Notes: generated from the letters alone by a model not told the origin. A stretch of 64,000 nt of DNA from Clytia hemisphaerica (GCA_902728285.1 CACVBU010000236.1:637638-701637), one strand, 5' to 3'; positions 10,970-23,248 are shown, counted from the stretch's first letter. Translations and numbers: made by a program.

Positions 10970-13900
10970 TCAGCGGCCAACTTTACCAAGCGATTGATCC
11001 GTCTTTGGGTTTGCGCTTAACATTTGGACAGTGACGATTGATTGGTTGATTTTAGTTTGTAAATCTCGCAGTTGATGAATTTGTAGGAGCCGGAGAATCT
11101 TGGCTGCTTCACGGACTGCTGAATCTGTAAAAAAATCGAATTTCCAGTTTCCAAAAATCAATTTACCTTATTTGATTCCTGGTTCCTCCTTTTCATACAA
11201 TTTCTAATCAGGATATTTTTATCCGGACCCCCCCCCAACGTTCATTTGACGTCAAACAGTTAAGATAGCCTGTACCAAGCTTGCCTCGCAAGACAAGTAC
11301 GGTTACTAAGTTTACGGTTAGGCATCATTCCGGGTCTGAGAAATTTTTTCACCAACTCTTTGGATGGCTCTACTATGGAGCTACTTTTTAACATTCATAT
11401 CAGATAAACAAAATGAACAAAATACAAATTAATCATTTCAAGTAAAGCTGAAAAGACCTTTTCATAAATTACGTCACGAACATCACTTGTCTCGTATTCA
11501 AACAATTTTACCATAGTGATTTCTTTATGGATATGAATATGAAGTAATTTTAATGAAATCCACTGGGGGTTTATCACCATGGCAGTAATTTCAAAACGAG
11601 GCAAGTGATGTTCGTGGCGTAATTTATGAAAAGGTCTATTCTCGGTGTATTCTTTAAAAGGAAAGATCCCTTACCGTCGATATTGAAGCCAAGCGAAATC
11701 TCATCGAGGTCAACGTATGTTGTTTTCTGGAAACGAAAGTGAGCATTGAGATGAAGAAAATTATGAAATGATAAAAAAGGAAGGGAGGCTCCTGCAGAGA
11801 CTCAAAAATTCAGAATAGGAGACAGAAAAGCACCAAAAACGTTGGGGAGTACTAAAGTTGGAGATTTCCAAAAAAACTCCAAAGTTTTCCTTAGAGAGAC
11901 TAAAGTTTTGCGAAAAGTTAGCCCTTAAAGAGATAAAATCATAACAAAAAGTTGCCCTTAGAAAGACAATTTTTTTTTGACTTTCACTTTTATCCTACCG
12001 TTAAAGAGAGAGAACAGATGAAAATTCCAACAACCCTTAAAGTAATCTTACTGTTGTTTTTGTAACCTTTTTTAAGACTTGGGAAGACCCTTCAATCCAC
12101 TCCCAGCACAAATTTTTTTACAATTATTTTTGTAACCCCCCTCCCACTATGATTTTCTGTAAAGTATGGATTATAAATTTTCAAAATTTAACCTAAGGGT
12201 TAGGGTTGGAAAGATAGCCCTTTCTTCTATTGCAGTGAAGTGAAAACAGTTTTTTATATTAAAGTCCGACATTTGTTGATACATTATTGAGATATGTTGG
12301 GAATTTGAACGTTTGTCAGAATTATATGTTCGGGTGAGCATGGCGAACTCATCATTTAAACTTTATTTTATCAGATGTTTTGATTCGGGAAGTGTTTAGT
12401 GGCTTCCCGGCTATATTGATAGCCTTATTGATCTATTGGAAAATTGTTGAGCCTTGGGATCCTAATGTTAAAACTCAAGAGTTAAAAGTTTATATTGCAG
12501 AAGTAAGGGTTTGAATTGAAGTGGTTTTTTGTGCGTATAAACTTGATTCAATTGCTATGATAATGAACCTTTTTGTTACTGTTAGAAGGTGGATTCCAAC
12601 ATACGGTGAAAATGTGGAGATTCGCTGCAGTAGATAAGTAATCACTCCTGGCACACAACGTTGTTTCAGCGTTCATCTAACGTTATATGGACGTTATGAA
12701 CGTTAGATAAACGTAAAATAACATTTTGTGTCAGCTTAGACTCCTAGCTCTTTCGAGTTTTTGCTCCGGGAATTTTGAAAAGCCTTAGCGCCTCCTAGCC
12801 CTGATAAATTTACGGGGTTTGAAAATAAAGATGTGTCGAGTGATTTTAAAACTTTTGTAATGTCATACCTGTTTTGGGGTATTTGTTTTCATATGCTTCG
12901 AAGCTAGACGTTCTTGAATCAGTTTGGAAACAGCTTGTAACACAGTTATGTGATTTGGGTGGTTTGGTATTCGTAACGCTTGCCTCAAAACCTCAATCCC
13001 TTTGATCAAGTCACCATCGTTCGCTATATAGAGAAGAAAAGGGGACCAATTATAGACAGTTTAGCCGAGAAAAAGCTCCCATTATTTTGTTAATCAGGGT
13101 TGATGGCTACCAAACCTAATTGTAAAGCTTCAAAATTTCTGTTTCCAATCTTTTTATGATCGCGCAAGGGCTTCCTTTCTCTTCTGCTAAAATATGTAAA
13201 TTTTGAAATCTGGGAACATGTAGTCAAGTAAGCTAGACGAATCACAATTTAGGAGAAAGAATGGTATCCCAGCTCCATTAAAAAACCCAACGAGAGTATT
13301 GGCTAGGATGTCAAGAAACACTGAGAAGCTTTAATTTGGTCAAACTGATATCCATACTGTCGGATAACGTAAAAAGAAGAAGAATTTCAAATCTAAAAAA
13401 AAAAGTAAATACGAACCATCGATTGAATGGAGCCATGAGTTCGTGTCCACTTTGGATATCGGACGGTTAGTTGATTCATCGTTGTACTTTGATGCTTGAA
13501 AATAATTAACAAATTCTTAAGGGTTAGCAAAAAAACCTACTAGATATGCCCTGAATTACCAAGCCAAATATGTAATCGGATATTATCGAGGCCCCAGCAA
13601 CGGTTTGCTTGACGGCGTGATTTAGATTTCAATTTTCATATATCATTTTCTAAGTACAACGACAGCCTCGTTTTGAATCCATTGCTGAGTGATTACATAC
13701 CTTAGTCTTACAAGTTACTTTTATAAATATTTCTTGTGAATCTTGCCCAGTCTAATACACCTTTTCGACCGTAGTTGCCAATTGCCGCGCGGGCATTTTT
13801 TTGTCCACTTTATCCCACTAAAACCGTCCCAGTCCTTTTTTCACAACTATAGACAATAGAAAAATGTTTCAAAAAAGGATTGGATTGAGTTTAGGGAGAT

Positions 13901-16050
13901 AATTAAATCATTAAGTGGCACGCACCTGATCGCGCGGCTACGGTCGAAAAGGTCTAATTCACGGCCCCCTCTCAAAAAAGTTACATGATAGTTACCCTTT
14001 TCTTCGAATTCTAAATGGACAGCGTAGCTTATCAACCAATTAACAATGACACCTTTTTCATTCAAATTGTCAACAGGACATTTCAGATCACTCAAATACT
14101 GAAAAAAAAATATAAAAAGATAAACAGCATATAAACATTTTCAATACATATATTTTGATGAAATACTGTATTTAGGTATAAAAATAATTGTAAAACTGAA
14201 ATCAAAATCAGGAGGCGAAAAGATAAAAAGTTAATCTTTCATTCTTCAACGCCACACGCTTTTATTCTTATCAAGAAACTTTCTTGATCTTATATGATAT
14301 AAGAACAGTTTCGTAAGAACACAAGGCTGAAAAATGTCCAAAACCTAAGAACAAATTAAGAACAATCTGAGGCTTAACTCTAATATCTAAGAGATTATTA
14401 AATTAGACTTAATTTTCAGCATACTTTTTATCCTTTAATGCCTTTTTAAAGTCGAAGAGTAACCGTCTTTATTGGATTTAAGGAATATTTTTTTACTTTT
14501 AAGGCAATTTTCGAAAATTCTCATTATTATCCACCGATTCGCGAAAGTTTATGCCCACTTTATGTTGGAAGCCTAAAAATGCACCCTTAAGGACACACCT
14601 ATGGTCGCCCACCTTGAGTGCCACCCCTCCGAAATTACCTTAAATAAATATAAAATACCCAACTGCTAAAAAGTTGACAACACCCTAAACGCTTCAAAAA
14701 TTCTTATAATCATATAAAATACGGTATAGAAAATGCATTACTTACCTTTTTCAGAGCACCAATCCAATATTGACTCTCCACATCTCGCAAAGGCTCTCGA
14801 TCTTTTGTATCGTAAAAGCGAATCTTTTGATCTTCTAACCATACGACCAAGTTACGAACTTGCTTCTCGTCTAGTAGGAAAAACAGTATATAGCAATAGT
14901 TTAGTCCATCCAGTTCATTCCGATATAGTTTTTTACAAACACTTAATTTCTTGTTTTGATGGCGTAAAGAAAAGGTTCTTAATGACTCATTCAGATGATA
15001 CATAGTGGACGGGATTATATATTGAGCAAGAGAGAAGGTTATAAAAAACTGCGACACGTTTTGATTAAAACGAGAGCCACATAGATAAGGATAAATAATT
15101 TCTCTAAATTATCCAAAAATGGACTCCCTTCTCACAGCATAATTTTCCACTGGGGACGATATTTTGGTCCATCCTTCTATCCACTGGGCTTTTTTAGAAG
15201 GGGATGTAAAAATACTTAATCTCGGGTGCCTAAACGGGAGAGGGGGATTTGTAAGGCCAAAAGACGTCCTAATAAGGTCCATGAGGGTTGGAATAAACAT
15301 CGAAATAATTAACAAAGGGGTGTTTATAAGTCACCTGGGGGTAATAGAATAAGTGCGAAAATAAACAAAGGACTATAAGCAACATGCTAAATGGACCTTC
15401 ATGAGCAGACCTGAAAATGGAAATCAAACCATGCTAAGTTTTGGGCAGAATCGAAAACAGTCCTTTTTTTCCTGTAAAGATAACTGTTTCTTTAAATAAC
15501 GAACGTCCGTTCGTCTGTTACCAGCTTTTCTCGGGATTTGCTCATTATATTTTCTGAGATTTTTGCATAAAGAGAAAGGGCAAGGTTCTCTAAAAAGTGG
15601 CTGTAGTAGTTTTTTTTCCGGAAAATCTTTTTTGGCCGTAAAAATCGGATTTTCTTATTTGGGGAAATTCCCTTTTGTCATTTTTTAAGGAAAATGAACA
15701 TTTCTCGCGATTTCCTTATTATTTTTTCTGATTCTTTGCACAATGATGTAAAAATGGTAATCTTTAAAATCTGATGGAGCTCGATTTTCGAAAAAATAAT
15801 TTTTAGGAAAATTTGGGCAAAAAAGTGCCTAAAAGTTGGGATTTGTGGACTTTGTGTGAAATTGCTTCATTTTTTTGCATGAAAAAGAGAGCAAAGTTTG
15901 CTCGAGTTACCCCCTGGAAATATAAAAAGAAGTGGCACAATAAGAAGAGAAAAATATGTTGAGGTACTGTAACATGGGATATTTACCTTGCAATGAAAAT
16001 GTTTGAGGATTGTGAAATCCCAGCGCTGTCAACTTCCTGACATACGCCAT
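10970..16050 (-). CDS. RTRAF: RNA transcription, translation and transport factor (RTRAF/hCLE/C14orf166) homologue, 7 exons
   Basis: Exons in transcript order: 15987-16050, 14746-14870, 13996-14098, 13417-13494, 12869-13023, 11675-11726 and 10970-11124. All phases and GT/AG borders agree, giving 243 residues (human protein: 244). The start is MAYVRKLTALGFHNP, matching the family N-terminus. Exon 2 has the hallmark NLVVWLEDQKIR. The C-terminus reads KILRLLQIHQLRDLQTKIN and ends NPKTDQSLGKVGR, almost as in vertebrates. The family works in RNA polymerase II modulation, in the tRNA-ligase complex with RTCB and DDX1, and in cap-binding and RNA transport; this is family knowledge. Introns hold MITEs at 11454-11637 and 13761-13951. 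The gene looks intact. Confidence 0.93.
11454..11637. mobile_element. Palindromic MITE in the last RTRAF intron
   Basis: Left arm AGACCTTTTCATAAATTACG at 11454 is mirrored to 11637; arms of about 42 bp differ at a few positions and smaller inverted blocks lie inside. The element ends 37 bp from the donor of exon 6 (11674 on the minus strand). Confidence 0.7.
12375..12609 (+). CDS. Possible last two exons of an unidentified plus-strand gene, inside an RTRAF intron
   Basis: Segment 12375-12502 is open for 42 codons between a TTTTATCAG acceptor and a GTAAGG donor. It encodes a hydrophobic stretch (GFPAILIALLIYWKIV) followed by a charged tail. A second piece, 12586-12609, follows a GTTAG acceptor in matching phase and adds KVDSNIR and a stop. 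The pattern suggests a C-terminal membrane anchor with a short tail. It lies antisense within intron 5 of RTRAF. Family unknown; chance open frame remains possible. Confidence 0.35.
13761..13951. mobile_element. MITE with CTTTTCGACCGTAG ends
   Basis: CTTTTCGACCGTAG at the left is mirrored by CTACGGTCGAAAAG at the right, with a second mirrored GCGCGG block inside. A second copy of the same family lies at 34017-34222. Located in RTRAF intron 3. Confidence 0.75.
15490..15740 (-). repeat. Fragment of the GGACCTACC TIR family, inverted
   Basis: Reads in reverse the module found near the right ends of the elements at 18934-20509 and 51803-55756: GAACGGACGTTCG-type tetranucleotide repeats, then GAAAAGCTGGTAACAGACG and the CAGAAAA-AATGAGC block. 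The terminal repeat itself is missing. Located in RTRAF intron 1. Confidence 0.45.
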
Positions 16051-16335
16051 ATTGATCCTATAATAAAAGAAATATAATGTTTGCCTAGTTTCTAGAATGA
16101 TAATCCATATATTACGTAGGCAAAAACTTCCCAAATATGTGAACGAATACCCACAGAGAACAATAGAAATGAAATCATTCAAACAAGAGACGGAAGCTTT
16201 TTTAAACCCTCTCTCCATCCTTCACTGCATACGTACTATGATATAGTGATATGAAAAGAAAATCTCAATTTTTATCCATATTTTAGACTAGAGTCTACTT
16301 TTGGCTGAACTTTGCTTTTTGATAATTTTTTACGA

Positions 16336-16509
16336 CGCTTAATCCTCTTTAATTCGATCTTCATGAGACCAAAAACTTCGAATTATAGAAAGATTTGTAT
16401 TACAGATAGTACTTTAAACCACTTTTCAGCCGAGGGAACCAAAATTTTAGTTCAAATTACAGAAAGATTCGAATAATAGAGGTTCGAATTAGAGAGAGTT
16501 GACTGTGTA
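16336..16509. mobile_element. Tigger/pogo-like MITE, degenerate
   Basis: The right end GAATTAGAGAGAGTTGACTGTG reversed gives CAGTCAACTCTCTCTAATTC, the typical pogo/Tigger-type terminus; the left end is decayed (CCTCTTTAATTCGATCTTC). The interior repeats ATTCGAAT motifs. A related copy lies at 41318-41490. It lies upstream of the RTRAF start codon. Confidence 0.55.
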
Positions 16510-16674
16510 TACAATCTTGCACCATTCTTTGTTTATATGCCTCAGCTGAAATCTGCGCATACAATACAGTTAAGTGTAACTTTCAGTAGAATAAAAAATT
16601 TGTCTGATCAGCATTAATATTTCGAAATTAATATAATTCATTAGACAATCAACTAAAATTTGAATTAGACTAAC

Positions 16675-16953
16675 AGCCCCGGTACGGAGAGGTGCCGCTG
16701 GTCAGGGTACCTTTTTTCACCTCCATGAGTCCCAGGTAGAGTCACAAAAACACTAAAATAGAAAAATCAGTCCCCCGTAGGGTACCTTTTTGGGGGGATT
16801 TGGATAAAAATATGGAAAATTTTTAGATAATTTTGGAATTTTAGTCCCATTCAGGGTCACTTTTTTCAAAAGACAAGTCCCACGTAGGGTCCATTTTTCA
16901 AACTTCAGCAGTACACCCCCGTCGGTCGAAAATGGAAGTACCTCCCCGGGCTA
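16675..16953. mobile_element. GC-rich TIR element related to 6437-6662
   Basis: AGCCCCGGTACGGAGAGGTG at the left is loosely mirrored by GTACCTCCCCGGGCT at the right. The interior has several GTCCC-TAGGGT(A/C)C repeats. Lies between RTRAF and the GPCR. Non-coding. Confidence 0.5.
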
Positions 16954-17092
16954 ATAGCACTTACAGTGAATTAGACTATCAATAAAATATTAACAGTAAA
17001 ACATTGATTCGAACCAGTCATCCGTGGTTTTTGACCATGAGATTCTATAACTACTCGAGCATTGTTCCTTCATAATAAAAATATCTGCAATG

Positions 17093-18406
17093 TCATTGGT
17101 CAGTTGGATTGTAATGATGATGAATATTTCTTTTCGGCGGTTTTGTTCTTACGTCAAAGGCTTTTACGAGAATAATGTTCGGTCCGTTGAGATTTTCTGA
17201 AGTCAGATAGTGTTCTAGTCCTTTCCTGTTTTCAACGGATGGTAATGTGTTTGAGGCGGTACTGCCCTCACTATCTTCTTTTGTTAGTTGTTTGTTTACA
17301 TCCAAAGCTTTTTTGCTCGTTAGAACAGGGAAAGGTTCATTGAATATAGAAAAAACTGATGCACTTTCTAATACTAAATCTTTATCAATAGTTTTAACTG
17401 GAGGTGTTTTCTTTTGTATTTGCGGTACGAAGCGGACTCGATTTGACCGTTTTTGCCATTTTACATCCAAGTTATTGTCCTTTTCTCTTCTTTCTATTTG
17501 TTTGGAATGAGATTTTAGAAAGTTGAATAAAAATTTACGAACAGATTTCAGTCGAATGCAGTAAATTAAAGGGTCTATTAAGGTATTGGATGATGTGATG
17601 AACATTGTTATTAGCATAAGCAATTGATAGATATCGCTACCAGTGAAAAATCTTTCAAAAATCTGAACTAAAGTTAACGGAATAAAGCAAACACCTATTC
17701 CAATCAAGACAGAAGTCGTCATTCGATTTGCACGTATTCGAAATGAATTATTTTTGATTTGTCCAAATTTCTTCCATCGTAGCGTGAGAAGTTTAAATTC
17801 ACGGTTCAGTTTATAATAAAAGTACCACATTGCAGTAAAAATTAAAAACACGGCGATACCAAAAACAGTTTTGATTCCAATTAGTTGCGATCTGAAGAGT
17901 AGATAAGCAGAAGCCACGACAACAAAAAACACAATCCACAATGATGCCAATATCAGCAAAACTTTCCCAGTACACCTTTTAAAGTCATGACGAAGTGGTT
18001 TCAAAATCATAAAATACTGTTCAATATTTATAACCACGATAACTGACATTGAAATAGATATTGAAGTCAGTCGTAGAATCTTAAGCGCGTTAAAGAATAT
18101 ACAATCCTGTGTATTTTGCATATTTATTAAGAAGATAAATTTGTATATTTGCAGAGGATATGTTGCGAAGCTTGAAAACAAATCAGTTATAGATAAAACG
18201 ATCAAAAATCGATGATGAAACGTCTTGTAGTATGATAATTTGTAAAAAGCATACATCACGCATGTGTGAAAAACCAACGTTGATACAAACAGCACCAAGT
18301 ATAGAATCTGGAAAACGTGGAAACTCTTGAAAACAATAGAGTCTGATGAAAACCGTTGAAGTTTAGAGCAATATGGATGATTGTATGTTGTGTTGTTGTT
18401 CTCCAT
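17093..18406 (-). CDS. Rhodopsin-like (class A) G protein-coupled receptor, intronless
   Basis: Single exon of 437 residues. Seven hydrophobic segments lie at about 31-56, 66-94, 103-130, 149-171, 176-198, 229-250 and 261-284. A glycosylation sequon stands at N5. The TM2 ITDL pattern, the TM6 CFIP (240-243, for CWxP) and TM7 DPLIY (278-282, for NPxxY) support class A. The usual DRY at the end of TM3 reads EQY (129-131), which lacks the arginine. The 150-residue cytoplasmic tail is long, basic, and rich in Ser/Thr. The start ATG is the first in frame before TM1. Ligand and G protein cannot be told from sequence; it may be a lineage-expanded orphan receptor. Confidence 0.88.
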   Translation of the reverse strand: MENNNTTYNHPYCSKLQRFSSDSIVFKSFHVFQILYLVLFVSTLVFHTCVMYAFYKLSYYKTFHHRFLIVLSITDLFSSFATYPLQIYKFIFLINMQNTQDCIFFNALKILRLTSISISMSVIVVINIEQYFMILKPLRHDFKRCTGKVLLILASLWIVFFVVVASAYLLFRSQLIGIKTVFGIAVFLIFTAMWYFYYKLNREFKLLTLRWKKFGQIKNNSFRIRANRMTTSVLIGIGVCFIPLTLVQIFERFFTGSDIYQLLMLITMFITSSNTLIDPLIYCIRLKSVRKFLFNFLKSHSKQIERREKDNNLDVKWQKRSNRVRFVPQIQKKTPPVKTIDKDLVLESASVFSIFNEPFPVLTSKKALDVNKQLTKEDSEGSTASNTLPSVENRKGLEHYLTSENLNGPNIILVKAFDVRTKPPKRNIHHHYNPTDQ

Positions 18407-18933
18407 AATGAAAGTGTTGTTGGCTCTTGAAGGTTGTTTATCATTTGTGGAAGACGAAGACGAGTTTTCCCAGAAAACTGGGAATTATTTATATGTAAGT
18501 ACACTTTGAGTTGAAAGTAAATTTTTGATAAGTATTGTTCCTTTGTTGTTGTTTTTTGCACTTTCAGAACAAAGTTATTTTTGGTTTATTCTGTTTTTAC
18601 TACTTTAGTCCTATTGTTCTTATACATTAGTGAGATTGAATAATTATCATAGTAATCGTCAGCCGTGCAAAATTACTCGAATCTGATTGGTTTAGAGGAG
18701 TGCAATTAATCGTTAATTGCACTATTACCACTTTTTGCACTCTTCGGCGGGGGGACACTTTTGTCCCCTTATTCTTTTCTCTTTTTTACTATATCATAAT
18801 AAAAAACAAAGACATTTTTTTTCTTCAATATAAAAAAGAACAAAGAAATTTTACGTTACAATAGCTTCTTTTAATTGAAAATAAAGAAAAATTACACTGC
18901 AATGTTTTCTTTTTAAACAAAAGAAAACAAGTG

Positions 18934-20509
18934 ATACTTTTATGGACCTACCTGGTTATGCATTTTAAACACATATATAATTGATATCTACGTGAGCATG
19001 ACCGTTAAACAATCATTCAGAACACAAATAGTGACGATCTATTAAAATTAGTCGTTTGTTTCTTATAAAAAACACGTTTAGAAACCAAAATTTCATAATT
19101 CTTTCATATTCAAGACTTCGAGAGTAAAAAAAAACATCTCATCAAAACTTTCAGTAATTTTAAGAACATTGATGTATGCTTATTAATAGTGATTCTTATA
19201 GATAAATATGCGTTTTTTGAGCTGAAAAATTATGTTTTTACAAAAATCTGCTTGAGCCATTTTTTACCTACTTTCATGCAAAAAGTCAGAAAATAACAAG
19301 TCCAAAAAACCCTTTTTTTAGCCCAAAATTTTTTTTCCAAAAATCGAGCTCCATCACATTCAAGGGTTTATAGTTATGCATCTTTGTGCAAAAAATCACA
19401 AAGAATAAAAGAGCCGATCTCGAGAAAAGCTAATACATAAGTAATTGATAGTGTGCTTATAAAAAAATATCGAATTTGGCCAGTTTTTCTATAAAAACAA
19501 GCCAAGCAACCAAATTTCATGTCTAAACACATAAATTCTTTAAAAGTAAACCCTCATGAGCAAAAAAAACATCTATCTCATAAAAAAAATTGAGTAATTT
19601 GACTAAGAACATTGATGTATGCTTATTAATAGTGATTCTTATAGGTAAACATGTGTTTTTTAAGCCAACTAATTTTTTTTGCAAAAATCTGCTTGAACCG
19701 TATTTTACCTATGATGGTACCTTACTTTCCTGCAAAAAATCAGAAAAAATTAATGATCCAATTTTTCACAAAGTCCAAAAAAAACCATTTTTTAGCCGTT
19801 TTTTGGCCCAAGTTTGCCCAATTTTTTTTTTTTGAAAATCGGGCTCCGTCACATTCGAGGGTTTATAGTTATGCATCTTTGTTAAAAAAATCGTAAAGAA
19901 TGAAAGAGTAAATCTCGAGAAAAGCTAATACCTAAGTAATTGATAATGTGCTTATAAAAAAATATCGAATTTGGCCAGTTATTCTATAAAAACACGCCAA
20001 GCAACCAAAATTTCATGTCTAAACACACATATTCTTCAAAAGTAAGCCCTCATGAGCAAAAAAAAAACATCTATCTCATAAAAAAAATTGAGTAATTTGA
20101 CTAAGAACATTGATGTATGCTTATTAATAGTGATTCTTATAGATAAACATGCGTTTTTTGAGCCAACAAAATTTTTTTGCAAAAATTCGCTTAAGCCATC
20201 TTTTACCTACGATGGTACTCTACTTTCATCCAAAAAATCAGAAAAAATTAACGACCTAATTTTTCACAAAGTCCAAAAAACCCGTTTTTTAGCCGTTTTT
20301 TGGCCCAAATTTGCCCAAAAATTTTTTTTTTGGAAAATCGGGCTCCGTCACATTTGAGGGTTTATAGTTATGCATCTTTGTGCAAAAAATCAGAAAAAAC
20401 TAACGAGCCAATCATGAGGAAAGCTAATAACGAACGAACGAACGAACGAACGAACAGACGAACGGACAAAGGTTAATTTATAGGACCTCCACCGGGGTAG
20501 GTCCAAAAA
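18934..20509. mobile_element. 1.6-kb TIR element, GGACCTACC family, with three internal tandem units
   Basis: Ends TGGACCTACC and GGTAGGTCCA are inverted. Three degenerate direct repeats of about 470 bp begin near 19060, 19515 and 20000; each carries ATTGATGTATGCTTATTAATAG, a GGGCTCC(G/A)TCACATT block and GTTTATAGTTATGCA. The right end has (GAAC)n at 20432-20464. No transposase is encoded. Larger relatives: 51803-55756 and 59995-60715. Confidence 0.6.
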
Positions 20510-20631
20510 GGAGGTTTCGAATGTTTACAAAAATATAAAAGTTAGAAAAAGATTCTTTTTCAAAACTATGATTTACTAATGATTATTTACTGACGATTAC
20601 CTCGGAATCGTATGTTTTGTCGTGCAATTAA

Positions 20632-20744
20632 CGATTAATCACTCGTAACAAAGGAGAAAATACCGTAATTTGCACTCGTCCTTCGGACTCGTGCAAATTA
20701 CTATTTTCTCCTTTGTTACTCGTGATTAATCGTTAATTGCACTC
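20632..20744. repeat. Long hairpin (113 bp)
   Basis: GTGCAATTAACGATTAATCA starts a stem of about 54 bp that closes on a short TTCGGA-containing loop; both arms include AACAAAGGAGAAAATA. It overlaps the right side of the composite repeat at 18685-20750. Confidence 0.7.
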
Positions 20745-21569
20745 CAAACCATACGATTACTAGTACTAATTTCTGTAATTTGAGGTCTATAGTGTACGAG
20801 AAAGATTGCGGAGTTCTCTTTTTTTTATCAAAAGAAATTTTTAAGAGCAACGAGGTCCAAAAAATGTTGGAAAATAAGAACAATTTAAGAAAAATGCTGT
20901 GCCTGGAAAATGCCTGAATTTTACACAAATTAAGGTCTAAATTAGTGAAATTAGGGTATTAAACCTTAATACCTCAGTTTTATCCTAGAAATAAGAGCAG
21001 GATCAGAAGAATTTCAGGCTCCAAGTTCCAAAGAAAATAAGAAAAGTCGAGCTTTAAAAAAAAATTACTGGTTCTTATAAAAAAAGAGTATATGCAAATC
21101 AAAGAGAAAAATTGATGTCGGGAAAATTTTCAACATCTGGAATTACGAAATTTTGCAAGACCGCGTCAAGAATTTTGCAGCGGGAGGTCTGGTAACCCAC
21201 CCAGCCCTCGCTTTCGGGGATTGTAATCAAAGGTAATCAAATTTCTATTTTCAAATACGCAGAAAAATGGCTCAAAAGAAAGATTATTATCACCGCCTTT
21301 TTCAGTAAATCCTTCAAAAGCTTGTTACACTCTTCTTTTGGTAAAAACGAGTTTATAAGAACAATTTTAGAATGAAAAATTCGGCTCAAAATGCTAAAAA
21401 AGAACATGGTAACAACAACCCTCAACCTAGAATAATTTCTTTGCAAATTGAAGGTAAGAGTAAGAAATGCTACTGCGTAAAAAATAGAGAAAAATTCTTC
21501 CCTGTAAATGTAAAGATATACTTCCTCCAAAAAAAGCAGTACCACGATATAACGATACACTCAAATCAA

Positions 21570-22240
21570 GCGGCTACAGGGAATCAATTACTTACAACAA
21601 ACGAACAAATAATCGCCCAAAATCAAGAAAACGAAAAATCATATGGTTTAATACACCATCCAGTTTAAACGTCAAAACAAATGTTGGAAAAACATTTCTT
21701 GCAATCGTCGATAAGAATTTCCCAAAAAAACACAAATTTCGAAAAATATTGAACAGAAATACATTAGTTATAGTTGCTTACCAAACATTTCGTCAAAAAT
21801 GATTTCTTCGCATAATACCCAGTCACCAATGATCCAACGTGTGACTGTCGTAACAATAACAGCTGCCCACTCCAAGGGAATTGCCTTGAAGAAAACATCA
21901 TCTACAGATGTCACATCAAATCAGCTACTTGGCCTCGCTGGTAACACGTTCAAGGATCGTTGGAACACACACAAATACACACAGAGACACGAAGACGATA
22001 CAAACCACACCCAACTTTCAAACCACACCCAACTTTCAAACCACTATTAGGATTTGAAAAGATCAGGCGTTACAAACCCAATCTTCTCTTGGGAAATTAT
22101 TGATCAAGCTGCTTCATACAAAAATGGAACAAAATCATGCAATCTTTGTTTGACAGAAAAACTACACAACATCACTTCAAAACACGAATTAGTGAACAAA
22201 AAAACTGAATTAGTCTCTAAATGCACATTGTAAATTTCTC
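21570..22240 (+). pseudogene. Penelope-like retroelement 3' remnant (frameshifted)
   Basis: In shifting frames the sequence reads IIWFNTPSSLNVKTNVGK, then CDCRNNNSCPLQGNCL, GLAGNTFKDRW, and CNLCLTEKL followed by KTELVSKC. This is the order seen at the C-terminal GIY-YIG region of Penelope-like elements. At least three frameshifts or stops separate the blocks, and a 17-bp unit is duplicated near 22012-22044. The reverse transcriptase core is absent. Dead remnant. Confidence 0.75.
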
Positions 22241-22358
22241 TTCTATTATGTTCATGTTTTAGCGCTTTGTATAGACATTCCCCTAGGGACAAGTTATTTC
22301 AATTTCTACAAGTAGAATTTGTTCGTAGAAAATAATTTTTATCCACATCTGATGATCC

Positions 22359-22600
22359 CCGTATAAAAAACCCTGGTCTGGAAGCCTATTGTTGTAACTT
22401 TTTGTTAGCTTTTTCCTTTGTTAATAACGATCGATTTGCACAGTTTTTGATCACGTTACCAAATACTCCTCTTGGGATTGGTTAAAAAGTTAATTACATG
22501 ATAAAAAACTGAGCAAAACAAACTAATTTCTCAACGCAAGTTCAAGTTTGAAACAATAGAAAGAAACAAAAGGCTTCCAGACCGGGGGTTTTTTATACGG
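22359..22600. mobile_element. 242-bp MITE with CCGTATAAAAAACCC ends
   Basis: CCGTATAAAAAACCCTGGTC at the left is mirrored by GACCGGGGGTTTTTTATACG at the right, followed on both sides by GGAAGCCT/AGGCTTCC. The interior is shared with 1-160. Non-coding. Confidence 0.7.
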
Positions 22601-23248
22601 ATTATGGTGAAACACTGTTTAATGGTTGCTTTTAATTTTTGAAGAGAAATATATCAAATTGAATTTAGCTCTACTTGCTATCGAGCACTATTTTCTTCAC
22701 CGACCATAAGCGGTTTTAGACCCTGTCAAAAGTAATCAAATCAGAAGAGATTTTTAATTGTAATTGTAAATGTAATTTCATTGTTTTTTAACGAGCGTTG
22801 CACTCCTTCGCATGTTTCCGACGTACTTGCTCTATTGTCTTAAATCCGCCAGTGACCGTTCTACATGATTTGATTAGATATACTCCCTATAAAAACTTTT
22901 TTTTCGCTAGAGGATGAACAGAAGCCTACAAACATATAGAATTGATAATTATAATAAGAACAACCGAACCTAAACGAATGTTCTTACAAAAAAAGAGTGT
23001 AGGTGTTAAAGTGAAAGGTAAAATGCATTCGTGAGATTTAATACTTTCTCTCACTTTTAAAAATTACACCTATAAAAAATAAAAGGGACTTTTGATTTTG
23101 TGATAAAAGCACTCCCATGCACCTGCCTTACTTAAAAACAGTAGTGAGAAAAAGTAACCATTTTCCCAATAATAATGAACAAAATATTTTGACAGTAATG
23201 TTGTGAGAAATCTGACAGCAGCAAAAAAGAGGCGTTTTTAAACGAATT
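22601..23248. other. Upstream region of the second GPCR
   Basis: AT-rich intergenic sequence with no repeat or reading frame that I can support. It should contain the promoter of the receptor gene at 23249. Confidence 0.25.

Larger units (their letters stand above)
18685..20750. repeat. Composite repeat block bounded by GTGCAATTAATCG inverted repeats
   Basis: GATTGGTTTAGAGGAGTGCAATTAATCG near 18688 is mirrored near 20715-20750. Inside lies a complete GGACCTACC element (18934-20509). The outer repeats could be one older 2-kb element that received the inner one, or two separate MITE copies. Confidence 0.45.

Noticed and set aside
21372-21668. 98-codon plus-strand protein
   Set aside because: The recognisable Penelope-like blocks overlap it in another frame, so this frame is a by-product.
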